In this document: positions 9,249-16,982 of the stretch, piece by piece
How the letters are laid out: the number at the start of each line of letters is the position of its first letter
How positions within the stretch are numbered: the first letter of the stretch is position 1
Assembly: GCA_016795505.1 (NCBI GenBank)
Contig: JAEUHH010000065.1
Coordinates: 1-64,000 of the forward strand
Direction: 5' to 3'
DNA from: Verrucomicrobiales bacterium
GTDB lineage: Bacteria; Verrucomicrobiota; Verrucomicrobiia; Verrucomicrobiales; DEV007
DNA: 64,000 nucleotides
Position numbers and translations under genes: made by a program
Notes under the pieces: model-generated
What the model was told of the DNA's origin: nothing
What the model saw: the letters and a program-made list of their open reading frames with translations, nothing else
The model's database searches: none

Positions 9249-9667
9249 TGTTGGAACAGCGGCAGGTAGCGCAGCGTCTCCGCCTCGTCGATGACCTCGG
9301 TGCGGCCACCACCGAGATCGCGCAGCGCCGTCACCCGGATGTGCAGCAGATTCGTCAGCGTCGTGCCTTTGGCCGAGCGCGGCTCGTGGCGCTCGATCGT
9401 GGCGCGGAAAGCGATGCCGTTCTTGTCGGCATCGAAAGCCAGCTCGCCCGGTTGCAGTTGCGGATTTTTCGAGATCTCCGTGAGCAGCGACCGCAGCCGC
9501 TCCGACACCCAGCTTTCCTGCACCGTGTCCAGGGTGTAGCGGCTCACCTCGTTCAGCGCGCCCATCAGGCCCACCGCCGCGAGGCCGAACAAGCCCATAG
9601 CCAGCACCACCTCCAGCAGGGAGAAAGCCGGCGACGCGGCGCCGGATCTGGTCGGGCTCGCTTTCAT
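9245..9667 (-). CDS. gspI: Minor pseudopilin GspI
   Basis: 140 residues from the ATG at 9667, overlapping the gspH stop by 4 nt. The prepilin leader MKASPTRSGAASPA is followed by FSLLEVVLAMGLFGLAAVG with Glu at mature +5. The short C-terminal domain and the place between gspH and gspJ fit GspI, which forms the tip complex with GspJ and GspK. Longer in-frame starts would run into gspH and are not credible. Confidence 0.85.
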   Translation of the reverse strand: MKASPTRSGAASPAFSLLEVVLAMGLFGLAAVGLMGALNEVSRYTLDTVQESWVSERLRSLLTEISKNPQLQPGELAFDADKNGIAFRATIERHEPRSAKGTTLTNLLHIRVTALRDLGGGRTEVIDEAETLRYLPLFQQ

Positions 9668-10176
9668 GGGTAGTAGGCGGTTTCCTCCGCCCGCGCCGTC
9701 AGCGGGTCGAATGCCAGTTCCACAAAGGCCTCGCCCGACTCGAAGCGCACCTCGATCGGCTCGCACAGCCCGCCGGGGCGGAAATACCACGTGTCTCCGT
9801 CGGCCGGCACCCATTTCTCGTCGCCCGCCAGACGCAGCAGCACCGCCACCTCGCCCGGCACCGCGATGGACTCGACCAACTCGCCCTCGCTGACCTCGCC
9901 GCCCAAACCCCGGCCGCGGATCAGCGCCATCGCCGATTGGGTGAAAACCATCGTGTATTCCTCGCGGTAGGCCGAGGCCTGGCGCAGCGCCCGCTGGCTC
10001 AGCAGGCGCAGTTGGGAGCTGGGAGGTGACAGCAATTGCTCCTCCTGCGATTCGCTGAACCGCACCACGAAATACCCCGTCAGAATGGCGATGATCGCCA
10101 GCGACACCACCATCTCCAGGAGTGAAAAGGCGCCCGCCCGCCTGATCCGGAGACGCTTACCAGTTCGTGATGTCAT
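9664..10176 (-). CDS. gspH: Pseudopilin GspH-like
   Basis: 170 residues from the ATG at 10176, chosen because an AGGAGG lies 9 nt upstream; the alternative ATG at 10197 lacks one. The gene overlaps the end of gspG by 20 nt. The prepilin signal is RRAGA|FSLLE followed by MVVSLAIIAILTGYFVVRF. The remainder is a small beta-rich domain (GDEKWVPADGDTWYFRPGG). It is the second gene of the pseudopilin operon, the usual place of GspH. Confidence 0.82.
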   Translation of the reverse strand: MTSRTGKRLRIRRAGAFSLLEMVVSLAIIAILTGYFVVRFSESQEEQLLSPPSSQLRLLSQRALRQASAYREEYTMVFTQSAMALIRGRGLGGEVSEGELVESIAVPGEVAVLLRLAGDEKWVPADGDTWYFRPGGLCEPIEVRFESGEAFVELAFDPLTARAEETAYYP

Positions 10177-10585
10177 CCTCCGTGCCCTCCTGGCCATCCG
10201 GCCCCGTGGAGAAAATGTCGTAGGAGTCGGTGTTGAACTTGCCCGGCTGGCGATACTGGTAGGGACGACCCCACGGATCGATCAGGTTTTGGTCATTCTT
10301 GAGCAATTGCTGCCACTTCTTCGGCGCGGGATTGCCCGACGGCCTCTTGACCAGTGCTTCCAGCCCCTGCTGGGTCGAGGGATACCAGCCCGCATTGATC
10401 TTGTAGCGGATCAGGCTCGCATCGAGTGTCTTGATATCAGCGCTCGCGCGACCGTCGTCGGCCGATCCCATCACCCCCTTCATCACAAAGGCGCCGGTGC
10501 CGAGCAGCAGGGCGATGATGCCGAGCACCAGGATCATCTCCATCAGGGTGTAACCGCGGCTTCGTTGGGTGGGGAGGCGTTTCAT
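10157..10585 (-). CDS. gspG: Major pseudopilin GspG
   Basis: 142 residues, the normal length for GspG. The prepilin leader MKRLPTQRSRG is cleaved before YTLMEM (Glu at mature +5), followed by a hydrophobic helix ILVLGIIALLLGTGAFVM. The major-pseudopilin core includes YKINAGWYPSTQQGLEALV, DPWGRPYQYR, and the calcium-site loop FSTGPDGQEGTEDDITNW at the C-terminus. This is the first gene of the leftward operon gspGHIJKLM-(C-like)-D. GspE, GspF and the prepilin peptidase GspO are not in this window and must be encoded elsewhere if the system works. Confidence 0.97.
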   Translation of the reverse strand: MKRLPTQRSRGYTLMEMILVLGIIALLLGTGAFVMKGVMGSADDGRASADIKTLDASLIRYKINAGWYPSTQQGLEALVKRPSGNPAPKKWQQLLKNDQNLIDPWGRPYQYRQPGKFNTDSYDIFSTGPDGQEGTEDDITNW

Positions 10586-10645
10586 GGGCGATTGGGGGGT
10601 GGGAGCGGGAAGGTGACGGCGAATGTCGGTCGAACAGGGTTCGAT

Positions 10646-10691
10646 CTCCGATCAAACAGGGTTCCATCGGAGGAGCAACCCTGTTCCATCG
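10646..10691 (+). repeat. 46-bp palindromic element, copy A (intergenic)
   Basis: Copy of the 46-bp family, starting CTCCGAT and ending ATCG. The cores ACAGGGT and ACCCTGT are in opposite orientation and can pair across the central GGAGGAG. Read in the family frame it would give LRSNRVPSEEQPCSI. An additional half-site lies just before it (about 10632-10645). It lies between gspG and the next leftward gene, where it could also affect the operon leader. Apart from this element the 10586-10819 gap shows nothing. Confidence 0.85.
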
Positions 10692-10819
10692 CAAGGCCTT
10701 CCGGTCGAAAGGCCGGCAGCGACTTTCCGATTATACCGACCCGCCTCGGCCGCCGCAACCGCGAAGTCTGACCGGCTTTGTGGCGAAACTGTCAGATGCG
10801 GCGGTGCCGGGTGCCGTTT

Positions 10820-11371
10820 TCAGGCGCCGTGGTATTCGTAATCGGGCGGCTGGAACCGGCTTTTGATCCGCGCGATGATCTCGTCCCGCCGGCCCTGCGC
10901 CCAGTCCGGGTAGCGGGTCCACTCGGACTCCGACCTGAAATAGATCACGTGGTGGGCGGGGCCCAGGAGCATCTCGCCGTCGATGACGAGCGATCGCCAG
11001 CGACCGTTGGCGCGTTCCTCGTAGAGCATCTGGTCGCGGCCGGTGTGGGTGACGCGCCAGCCGCCTGACTGCGGAGGCGGGCCGGTCTTTTTGCCGAAGG
11101 ACATGATGAGAAAGACGATCAACAGGCCGATGCCGAAGATCCAGAACAGGGCCAGGGGGCTCGTCTCGATCATCCGGCCGGCTTTTCCGCGGGGTTGCCA
11201 GCCCCAGTTTTCCGCACACCAGGCCGCCAGCCATCCGGAGGCCACGGCCAGCAGCAGGGCGCCGAGCAGGCGGGCCGGCAGGGAACCGGTGAGCGAGCGA
11301 AAGCCGAGAAATGCCAGGATCGGGCCGGCGATGAGGCCGATCTGGAGCAGCAAGGCGAGCCAGGAGTGCAT
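10820..11371 (-). CDS. Membrane protein of unknown function
   Basis: 183 residues. Hydrophobic segments at about 5-25, 33-53 and 72-92 (FWIFGIGLLIVFLIMSF) suggest three membrane spans, followed by a soluble tail of about 90 residues with repeated aromatic and charged residues (HHVIYFRSESEWTRYPDW). I do not recognise the family. It lies 22 nt downstream of the small gene at 11394-11672 on the same strand and could be co-transcribed with it. Confidence 0.75.
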   Translation of the reverse strand: MHSWLALLLQIGLIAGPILAFLGFRSLTGSLPARLLGALLLAVASGWLAAWCAENWGWQPRGKAGRMIETSPLALFWIFGIGLLIVFLIMSFGKKTGPPPQSGGWRVTHTGRDQMLYEERANGRWRSLVIDGEMLLGPAHHVIYFRSESEWTRYPDWAQGRRDEIIARIKSRFQPPDYEYHGA

Positions 11372-11393
11372 CCGGGAGGGGAAAAAGGGAGAT

Positions 11394-11672
11394 TCACTCC
11401 CGGTCGTAGCGGAACAGATCCGCGGCCCGGAAGGCGCGTTCGATCCCGCGGGACTGGCACAGGGCGGTGAGGGCGGTGGCGATCTTGCGCTGGATGTGCG
11501 GCGTGAGCCGGCGGCCTTTGCGGCCTTTCTGCACCTGCTTGTGGGTGAGCTGCTCGGTGCTGGCGGCGACGAGGGCGTGATTGTCCAGAGCCAACTCGGT
11601 CATGATGGCATCGAGGGGCTGCGGACCGAAATTCCGGTCGTCGTCGAGGTCGGTGAGGGGGGATGGGTCCAT
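11394..11672 (-). CDS. Small conserved basic protein, possibly DNA-binding
   Basis: 92 residues from the ATG at 11672. An acidic N-terminus is followed by a helix pair around LDAIMTELALDNHALVAAS and a basic segment KQVQKGRKGRRLTP, then HIQRKIATALTAL. The helix-turn-helix-like spacing and the basic patch suggest nucleic-acid binding, but this is inference from composition only. It is divergent from the dehydrogenase gene, with 45 nt between the two starts. Longer frames upstream on this strand are antisense to that gene and were not used. Confidence 0.65.
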   Translation of the reverse strand: MDPSPLTDLDDDRNFGPQPLDAIMTELALDNHALVAASTEQLTHKQVQKGRKGRRLTPHIQRKIATALTALCQSRGIERAFRAADLFRYDRE

Positions 11673-11717
11673 TCCGGTTGATTCAAGTGCCCGGATCGCT
11701 AATCGTTGGCGAATCCC

Positions 11718-12695
11718 ATGACAACCCGAATTCTCCTTTCCACCACTTCCTATCAGGACACCCCCGGCCCGCACCACGATCTGCTCGCCTCGCAGGGATA
11801 CGAGATCGTCCGCGAGCGCGGCCCGCTCCCCGAGGCCGAAATGCTGGCTCTGGCGGGGGAATTCGACGCCTTTCTCTGTGGCGACGACGCCATCACCCGC
11901 GCCGTGATCGAGAAATCGCTGCCGCGGCTGAAGGTGATCAGCAAATACGGTATCGGCTTGGACAAAATCGATGTCGCCTTTGCCACCACGCAGAAGCTGC
12001 CGGTGCTGAATACGCCGGGCGTCAACCACACCACGGTGGCGGAGCACACCTTCGGCCTGCTGCTGAGCCTGACCAAGAAAATCCAGGAAAATGCCCAGGA
12101 CGTGCGCGAGGGAAAATGGGTGGCGGGCTGGAAAAAGCCGGTCGGCCACGAGATCCTCGGCAAGACCATGGGCATCATCGGCCTCGGTCGCATCGGCAAG
12201 GAGGTGGCGACGCGGGCGAAGGCCTTCGGCATGCCGGTGATCGCGTTCGATCCCTATTTCGACGAGGCCTTTGCCGCCGCCCACGGCGTGGAGCGCTGTG
12301 CCAGCATGGACGAGGTGCTGCACCGGGCCGATGTGGTGAGCCTGCACTGTTTCCTCGACGAGCACACGCGGGGGATGATCAATACGGCCAAGATCGCCGA
12401 GATGCGGGACGGAGCGATCGTGCTCAATTGCGCCCGCGGTGAACTGGTCGAGACCGACTGCGTGGTGAAGGCCCTGGAATTGGGGAAACTGGGTGGCTAC
12501 GGCGCCGATGTGCTCGACACCGAGCCGCCCGTGCCCGGTCACGCGCTGCTCACGGCGAAAAACTGCATTATCACCAGCCACATCGCCTCGCGCACTTACG
12601 AAAGTGTCGAGCGGCAGGCGCTCCGGGCGACGCACAACCTGATCAATTACCTGAACGGCGATCCGGACTTCATTCAGGCGAACCAGTGGGGATGA
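11718..12695 (+). CDS. D-2-hydroxyacid dehydrogenase (phosphoglycerate dehydrogenase-like)
   Basis: 325 residues from the ATG at 11718; a TTG four codons earlier is possible. It has the NAD-binding motif GLGRIGKE (about 150-157) and the catalytic triad of the family: Arg in NCARGE, Glu in DTEPP, His in SHIAS. VAEHTFGLLL is the dimerisation segment. There is no C-terminal ACT domain, so it is the short form, compatible with 3-phosphoglycerate, glyoxylate/hydroxypyruvate or 2-keto-sugar-acid substrates. Proximity to a PfkB sugar kinase hints at sugar-acid metabolism, but substrate is not readable from sequence. Confidence 0.88.
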   Translation: MTTRILLSTTSYQDTPGPHHDLLASQGYEIVRERGPLPEAEMLALAGEFDAFLCGDDAITRAVIEKSLPRLKVISKYGIGLDKIDVAFATTQKLPVLNTPGVNHTTVAEHTFGLLLSLTKKIQENAQDVREGKWVAGWKKPVGHEILGKTMGIIGLGRIGKEVATRAKAFGMPVIAFDPYFDEAFAAAHGVERCASMDEVLHRADVVSLHCFLDEHTRGMINTAKIAEMRDGAIVLNCARGELVETDCVVKALELGKLGGYGADVLDTEPPVPGHALLTAKNCIITSHIASRTYESVERQALRATHNLINYLNGDPDFIQANQWG

Positions 12696-12699
12696 GGGG

Positions 12700-12909
12700 A
12701 CTCTGCGGAAGATTCGGGAGCTGATTCGCGACTTGGAGCGGGCCGGTTTTGTGAGCCGGGGCGGGAAGGGCAGCCATCGGAATAGCGTGTTCTTCGGGAA
12801 AAACATACCGGGACCGCAGGCGTCTCGCCTGCCCCAAACGCCTCGGCAAAGCCATCCGGGGCGGGCGGGACGCCCGCGGTCCCGGTGGGTTCTCGCCGAA
12901 GCCAACTGG
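12700..12909 (+). pseudogene. hicA: Remnant of hicA toxin interrupted by a palindromic repeat
   Basis: In one frame the DNA reads TLRKIRELIRDLERAGFVSR then GGKGSHRNSVF, which matches the N-terminal half of HicA mRNA interferases, including the His-bearing GSH motif. There is no ATG/GTG start in frame, and after about residue 33 the reading enters the 80-bp palindrome at 12807-12886 and ends at a TAA at 12910-12912. The gene therefore appears truncated at both ends. It precedes a hicB-like gene in the usual hicA-hicB order. Confidence 0.65.
12807..12886. repeat. 80-bp interspersed palindrome with 11-bp perfect arms
   Basis: Outer arms ACCGGGACCGC (12807-12817) and GCGGTCCCGGT (12876-12886) are perfect inverted copies; inner arms AGGCG/CGCCT and GGGCG/CGCCC form two smaller hairpins. 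It sits inside the hicA remnant and probably contributed to its loss. It has the form of a REP-type or MITE-like element. Confidence 0.7.
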
Positions 12910-12937
12910 TAATCCCGTGGCATTCAACTCAGACCCC

Positions 12938-13162
12938 ATGAAGGCCACCGACATTTTCCACCGCTGGGTTGCCTGGTCCGATGCGGATCAATGCTACATC
13001 GGCTATTGCCCTGATCTGTTCCATGGCGGCGTGCATGGCGACGATCCCATCGAGGTGGCGAGGGAGTTGCAGCAGGCGATCGACGAATGGGAGGAGATTT
13101 GTCGGGTGGATGGCAGACCGCTGCCCGAGGCGCGCACCCGGCCCATGCAGGAGGTCGCCTGA
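12938..13162 (+). CDS. hicB: HicB-like antitoxin (orphan)
   Basis: 74 residues from the ATG at 12938 (a GTG at 12917 is also in frame). MKATDIFHRWVAWSDADQCY then IGYCPDLFHGGVHGDD matches the HicB RNase-H-like fold, in which YIGYCPDL is the core strand. The C-terminal part (VARELQQAIDEWEEICRVDG RPLPEART) is the usual helical end; no separate DNA-binding domain is present. HicB normally neutralises HicA, but here the upstream hicA is broken, so this is a probable orphan antitoxin. Confidence 0.8.
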   Translation: MKATDIFHRWVAWSDADQCYIGYCPDLFHGGVHGDDPIEVARELQQAIDEWEEICRVDGRPLPEARTRPMQEVA

Positions 13163-13226
13163 TCGGTCCAGCCCCGGCATTGCTTCCTTTTGACAATGGC
13201 CTTGAGTGTCATTTACTAGCGCCACC

Positions 13227-14324
13227 ATGTCCCTGAATATCCGTCCCGCTTCCGAAGTCGCCTACGACTGCATCTCACTCGGTGAAATCATGCTCCGTCT
13301 CGATCCGGGCGAGGGCCGGGTGCACACGGCGCGCCAGTTCACGGCTTGGGAGGGCGGCGGGGAATACAACGTGACCCGCGGTCTGCGGCGCTGCTTCGGG
13401 CTGCGCACGGCGACGGTCACGGCTTTTGCCGACAATCCGGTGGGCCGCTTGATCGAGGACTTCATCCTCCAGGGCGGCGTGGACACCCGGTTCATCCAAT
13501 GGCGCGCCTACGATGGCATCGGCCGTGAGGTGCGGAACGGGCTGAACTTCACCGAGCGCGGCTACGGCATCCGCGGGGCGGTCGGCTGCCCGGATCGGGC
13601 CAACAGCGCGGCCTCGCAAATGAAACCGGGCGACATCGACTGGGAGGAGATCTTCGGCAAATACGGCGCCCGCTGGTTCCACACCGGCGGCATTTTCGCG
13701 GCCCTGAGCGAGACGACCGCCGAACTGACCATCGAGGCGTGCAAAGCCGCGCAGAAATACGGCACCATCGTCAGCTACGACCTGAACTACCGCCCCTCGC
13801 TGTGGAAGGCCATCGGCGGCCATGCCAAGGCGCAGGAGGTGAACCGCGAGATCGCGAAATACGTCGATGTCATGATCGGCAACGAGGAGGATTTCACCGC
13901 CTGTCTCGGCTTTCACGTCGAGGGGGTGGATGAGAATGTCCGCGGGATCGATGTGGGCAATTTCAAGAAGATGATCGCCACGGCGGTGAAGGAGTTTCCC
14001 AACTTCAAGGCCACCGCGACGACCCTGCGCGAGGTGCATACCGCGACGGTCAACGATTGGGCGGCGATCGCGTGGCACGACGGTGCGTTTTTCGAATCAA
14101 AGCCCTACGAGCGGCTGGAGATCCTCGACCGGGTCGGCGGTGGCGACAGTTTTGCCTCGGGCCTGGTTTACGGGTTCCTGGCATTCAACGATGCCCAGCA
14201 GGCCGTCGAATACGGAGCCGCCCACGGCGCGCTGGCGATGACCACGCCCGGCGACACCAGCATGGCCACCCTGGCCGAGGTGAAAAAGACAGTCGGCGGC
14301 GGCGGCGCCCGGGTGGTCCGCTGA
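13227..14324 (+). CDS. PfkB-family carbohydrate kinase (2-keto-3-deoxygluconate kinase-like)
   Basis: 365 residues from the ATG at 13227. The N-terminal segment YDCISLGEIMLRLDPGEG and the C-terminal signature DRVGGGDSFASGLVYG (the GxGD anion hole with the catalytic Asp) define the ribokinase/PfkB fold. The pattern EGGGEYNVTRGLRR for substrate binding and the length resemble KDG kinases, which phosphorylate 2-keto-3-deoxygluconate to KDPG. A preceding 2-hydroxyacid dehydrogenase (separated by the hicAB remnant) is consistent with sugar-acid catabolism. The exact sugar is uncertain. Confidence 0.85.
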   Translation: MSLNIRPASEVAYDCISLGEIMLRLDPGEGRVHTARQFTAWEGGGEYNVTRGLRRCFGLRTATVTAFADNPVGRLIEDFILQGGVDTRFIQWRAYDGIGREVRNGLNFTERGYGIRGAVGCPDRANSAASQMKPGDIDWEEIFGKYGARWFHTGGIFAALSETTAELTIEACKAAQKYGTIVSYDLNYRPSLWKAIGGHAKAQEVNREIAKYVDVMIGNEEDFTACLGFHVEGVDENVRGIDVGNFKKMIATAVKEFPNFKATATTLREVHTATVNDWAAIAWHDGAFFESKPYERLEILDRVGGGDSFASGLVYGFLAFNDAQQAVEYGAAHGALAMTTPGDTSMATLAEVKKTVGGGGARVVR

Positions 14325-14338
14325 GCCGGGCGTCGGCT

Positions 14339-14384
14339 TTCCGATGAAAGAGGGTCTTATCGCCGATGAGACAGGGTTTGATCG
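14339..14384. repeat. 46-bp palindromic element, copy B (intergenic)
   Basis: Begins TTCCGAT and ends ATCG, 14 nt after the kinase stop. The cores are GAGGGTC and ACAGGGT in the same orientation, with CGCCGATGAGA as centre instead of GATCGGAGA. The plus-strand family frame has a stop, but the minus strand reads RSNPVSSAIRPSFI, again like the in-gene copies. Confidence 0.8.
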
Positions 14385-14425
14385 TCTCTGCCGCTTCGGA
14401 TGATCCTCAAAAGGGAAATGAAGGC

Positions 14426-14555
14426 CCACGGAAGGCACGGAATTCCACGGAAGGATGGGGTGTTGAAGCGATCCTCGAGACGCGCCTATTCGGAGAGTTT
14501 ATTCGTTTTTCCAATCGGTTCTTCGTCCGTGCCTTCCGTGAATTCCGGGGGGCTC
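14426..14555. repeat. Interspersed inverted repeat (GGAAGGCACGGAATTCC type)
   Basis: Arms around GGAAGGCACGGAATTCC (about 14431-14448) and CCGTGCCTTCCGTGAATTCC (about 14529-14548) face each other across about 80 bp. No coding potential was seen from 14385 to about 14770. Confidence 0.5.
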
Positions 14556-14779
14556 CCTCTCTGGATTGAGGATGACCGGACGGGAGGAACAGCCTGAGGT
14601 GCCCGGAGACGACGCCGGCTCGTAGCTCTCGCCCACTCAGCCGCCGGGCCTCAAAGCCCAATAGTCTCCTTCCACTGCAATTTGAAGGGCCAGGAACCGA
14701 AAAAAGGTCTCTACGACGCCTCGCAGCGGCTGGGGGGCGAGCAGGAGGTTGCGCGGGCGGCGGCTTCGGTAGATCCGAC

Positions 14780-15260
14780 GTGGTTGGCGGGACTTTTGGA
14801 GCGGTTCGAGAGCCGGCGCTACGATTTGGCGAGGTTCGTGAAGGATTTGATCTCAATCCGGTGTGGGGCGGAATGGTAGCGCGCCAGGAGGACGACGTTG
14901 GTGTGGCTATGCGGAAGCCGTGGCAGGGCGACGCCCGGCGCGGAGGGGGCTTTTTGCGATCTTGAATCACACCTGCCACGGGGTGAACCGGGACGTGACA
15001 TGGGATTAGACGGCGGGAATCTATCGGCTGCTGCTTTTTTGGAAAAGAACCGGGACTGGTGGCCGATGCGGGGTTGGGGCGGAAGGTCCGCAGGGGATTC
15101 ACTGCGGAACAGATCGAGGCGGAGGAGAAGCGGTAAGGCAGGCTGTCGATCCCGGAGATCATCCGGTGTCGGGTGCGGGATATCTGCGACGGGGCGGTCT
15201 CTTCCTCGGGATCTCATCGTTTCCTTCGTAGTCCCCCGGGGGCGATTGGGCAGGGTGTGA
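14780..15260 (+). pseudogene. Decayed REP-associated tyrosine transposase (RAYT, Y1_Tnp/IS200-like)
   Basis: Fragments of a RAYT C-terminal half occur in order across three frames. First is a GTFGAVREPALRF segment (compare GTLWEERFKS in relatives). Then come DLNPVWGGMVARQED, CGYAEAVAG (from 14909), a degenerate IYRLLLFWK, GRKVRRGFTAEQIEAEEKR followed by an in-frame TAA, and finally LSIPEIIRCRVRDICDGAV. The motifs DLNPVRAGLV, CGYAEAVAG and LRCRVRYFTDGAV are characteristic of the HUH-endonuclease-related RAYTs that mobilise REP palindromes. The N-terminal catalytic HUH part is absent and there are several frameshifts and stops, so it is dead. Confidence 0.7.
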
Positions 15261-15333
15261 CTTTCCGCCGCGACGGAGGGTCAAAAGAGCGGCATTTTGT
15301 CTCCAGACGCCCCATTTCGCATCCCTCCATACC

Positions 15334-15999
15334 ATGTCTTCTATCGTCGAACAACTCATCCAGACCCACGGCGCCCAGGTGGCCGAGCAGATCTCATCCC
15401 GGCTCGGTATCCCGGCCGAAAAGGCCGCCGGGGTGCTCCCCGCCGTGGCTCCGCTCATTCTGGGCGGTCTCCAGCGCCAGGCCCGCGAGCCCGGCGGCGA
15501 GGCGAAAGTAGAGGAGATCGTGGACAGTCAGGGTGACGCCGGCATTCTCGACGATGTGTCCGGATTCTTCGCCCGCCAGACTGCGGCCGTTGGTGCAACG
15601 GGCGAACTCGGGCTTGGCAGTCTGGGTGGTCTGCTCGGTGGTGCTGGCGCGGCGGGGCCGCTGGTGGAGACGATCGCGGAGAAGGTCGGCATTTCGAAAG
15701 AAAAGGCCGGCGAGATCATTCCGCTGCTCGCGCCTCTGGTGATGGGCTTTTTGGTGAAGCAGAAGGCCTCTGCCGGCACCGGCGGAGCGGGAGGTTCCCT
15801 GCTGACGAGTCTGCTCGATCGCGACGGCGATGGCAGCATCCTCGACGATGTGGCCGGAATGCTCGGCGGCGGCGGCGCGCTCGGCTCTCTGTTGGGTGGC
15901 GGCGGTCCCGCGCGAGAGGGTGGCGGGGAGTCAGCCGGCTCCACGGCTGGAGATCTGCTCGGCAAGGCCCTCGGCGGCCTGTTGGGTGGGAAGAAATAG
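15334..15999 (+). CDS. DUF937 (YidB-like) protein
   Basis: 221 residues. It is built of two related halves: GIPAEKAAGVLPAVAPLILG and GISKEKAGEIIPLLAPLVMG, each followed by a Gly-rich stretch and a DGDGSILDD / QGDAGILDD loop. This is the DUF937 architecture, of unknown function. Glycine-rich runs (LGGLLGGAGAAG, GGGGALGSLLGGGG) dominate the rest. No signal peptide or membrane segment is evident. It stands alone, transcribed away from the RAYT remnant. Confidence 0.85.
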   Translation: MSSIVEQLIQTHGAQVAEQISSRLGIPAEKAAGVLPAVAPLILGGLQRQAREPGGEAKVEEIVDSQGDAGILDDVSGFFARQTAAVGATGELGLGSLGGLLGGAGAAGPLVETIAEKVGISKEKAGEIIPLLAPLVMGFLVKQKASAGTGGAGGSLLTSLLDRDGDGSILDDVAGMLGGGGALGSLLGGGGPAREGGGESAGSTAGDLLGKALGGLLGGKK

Positions 16000-16176
16000 G
16001 ACTTTGAGGGACGCTTCTGAGGTAATCTGGGGGTGGGCTGTCCCGGTTGGCTCTCCGACGCTCCGCCTGTAAGGGGAGAGCGCGGATGGGTGTGCGCTTC
16101 GTGATCGCCTGCCGCGTCGACCTGCATCCGCATCGGAGTTGACTGGGGGCCGGATGGCGGGGATAAAGAAGGCCGC

Positions 16177-16935
16177 ATGTCTCTGATGGAAAACGACCGT
16201 CCAGCCGCCAGGCCCGCTGCCGCATGGTCGCTGCCTTTGGTGATGTTGATTGCCGCCAATCTGGTGCCGCTGGTGGGAGTGTTCCTGTGGGATTGGCGGA
16301 TCTTTGATGTGGTGGCGCTGTATTGGGCCGAGAATGTGGTGGTCGGGGGGATGAATGTGCTGAAGATGGCCCTCTGCGCACCGGATCCGCGGCAGGTTCC
16401 GATGCAGGTCAAGTCGGCCGACGGCGCCCCGATCGGCTCGGCCGGCAGCCAGATGGCGATCCATCATGTGTCGAAGCTGTTTTTCATTCCGTTCTTTGTC
16501 GTTCACTACGGGATCTTCACGTTCGTCCACGGATTGTTCGTGTTTTCCCTGCTGGGTGGGAATTCCGGCATCGAATCGGCGGGGCCGATGACGGGGATGC
16601 GATCGATGATCGCGGAGATCGTGGAGGGCGGCGGCAAATGGGCCCTGCTGGCTCTGGTGGTCAGCCATGGGGTGTCCTTTGTGCATCATTTCCTGATCGG
16701 CGGCGAATTCCGTCGGACGATCGCCCCGGTGCAGATGTTCGCCCCCTATGGTCGGGTGGTGGTGCTCCATGTGGCCATTCTGGCAGGTGCGTTTGCCATC
16801 TCGGCACTGGGTAGTCCGGTGCTGCTGCTAGCGATTCTGATCGCCGGCAAGATCGGGATCGACATCGGGCTGCACCGTCGCTCACACCGGCGTCGGGATG
16901 GCGGTGACTCGTTGTCGGAAATCCCGATGGCGTAG
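16177..16935 (+). CDS. DUF6498-like multi-pass membrane protein
   Basis: 252 residues with about six hydrophobic segments, beginning WSLPLVMLIAANLVPLVGVF. The motif LYWAENVVVGGMNVLKM is characteristic of a family of bacterial membrane proteins of unknown function (DUF6498-type). His-rich segments HHVSKLFF, HYGIFTFVHG and SHGVSFVHHFL lie near membrane boundaries and might bind metal or haem, but this is speculation. The C-terminus is basic (HRRSHRRRDGGD). Confidence 0.75.
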   Translation: MSLMENDRPAARPAAAWSLPLVMLIAANLVPLVGVFLWDWRIFDVVALYWAENVVVGGMNVLKMALCAPDPRQVPMQVKSADGAPIGSAGSQMAIHHVSKLFFIPFFVVHYGIFTFVHGLFVFSLLGGNSGIESAGPMTGMRSMIAEIVEGGGKWALLALVVSHGVSFVHHFLIGGEFRRTIAPVQMFAPYGRVVVLHVAILAGAFAISALGSPVLLLAILIAGKIGIDIGLHRRSHRRRDGGDSLSEIPMA

Positions 16936-16982
16936 GGTTTTCTCCGGCTCAGTGCTACCGATGAGTGAGAGGCGGAGGGGCC

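Noticed and set aside
12700-12909. Functional hicA gene
   Set aside because: There is no start codon in frame and the C-terminal half is replaced by the palindrome.
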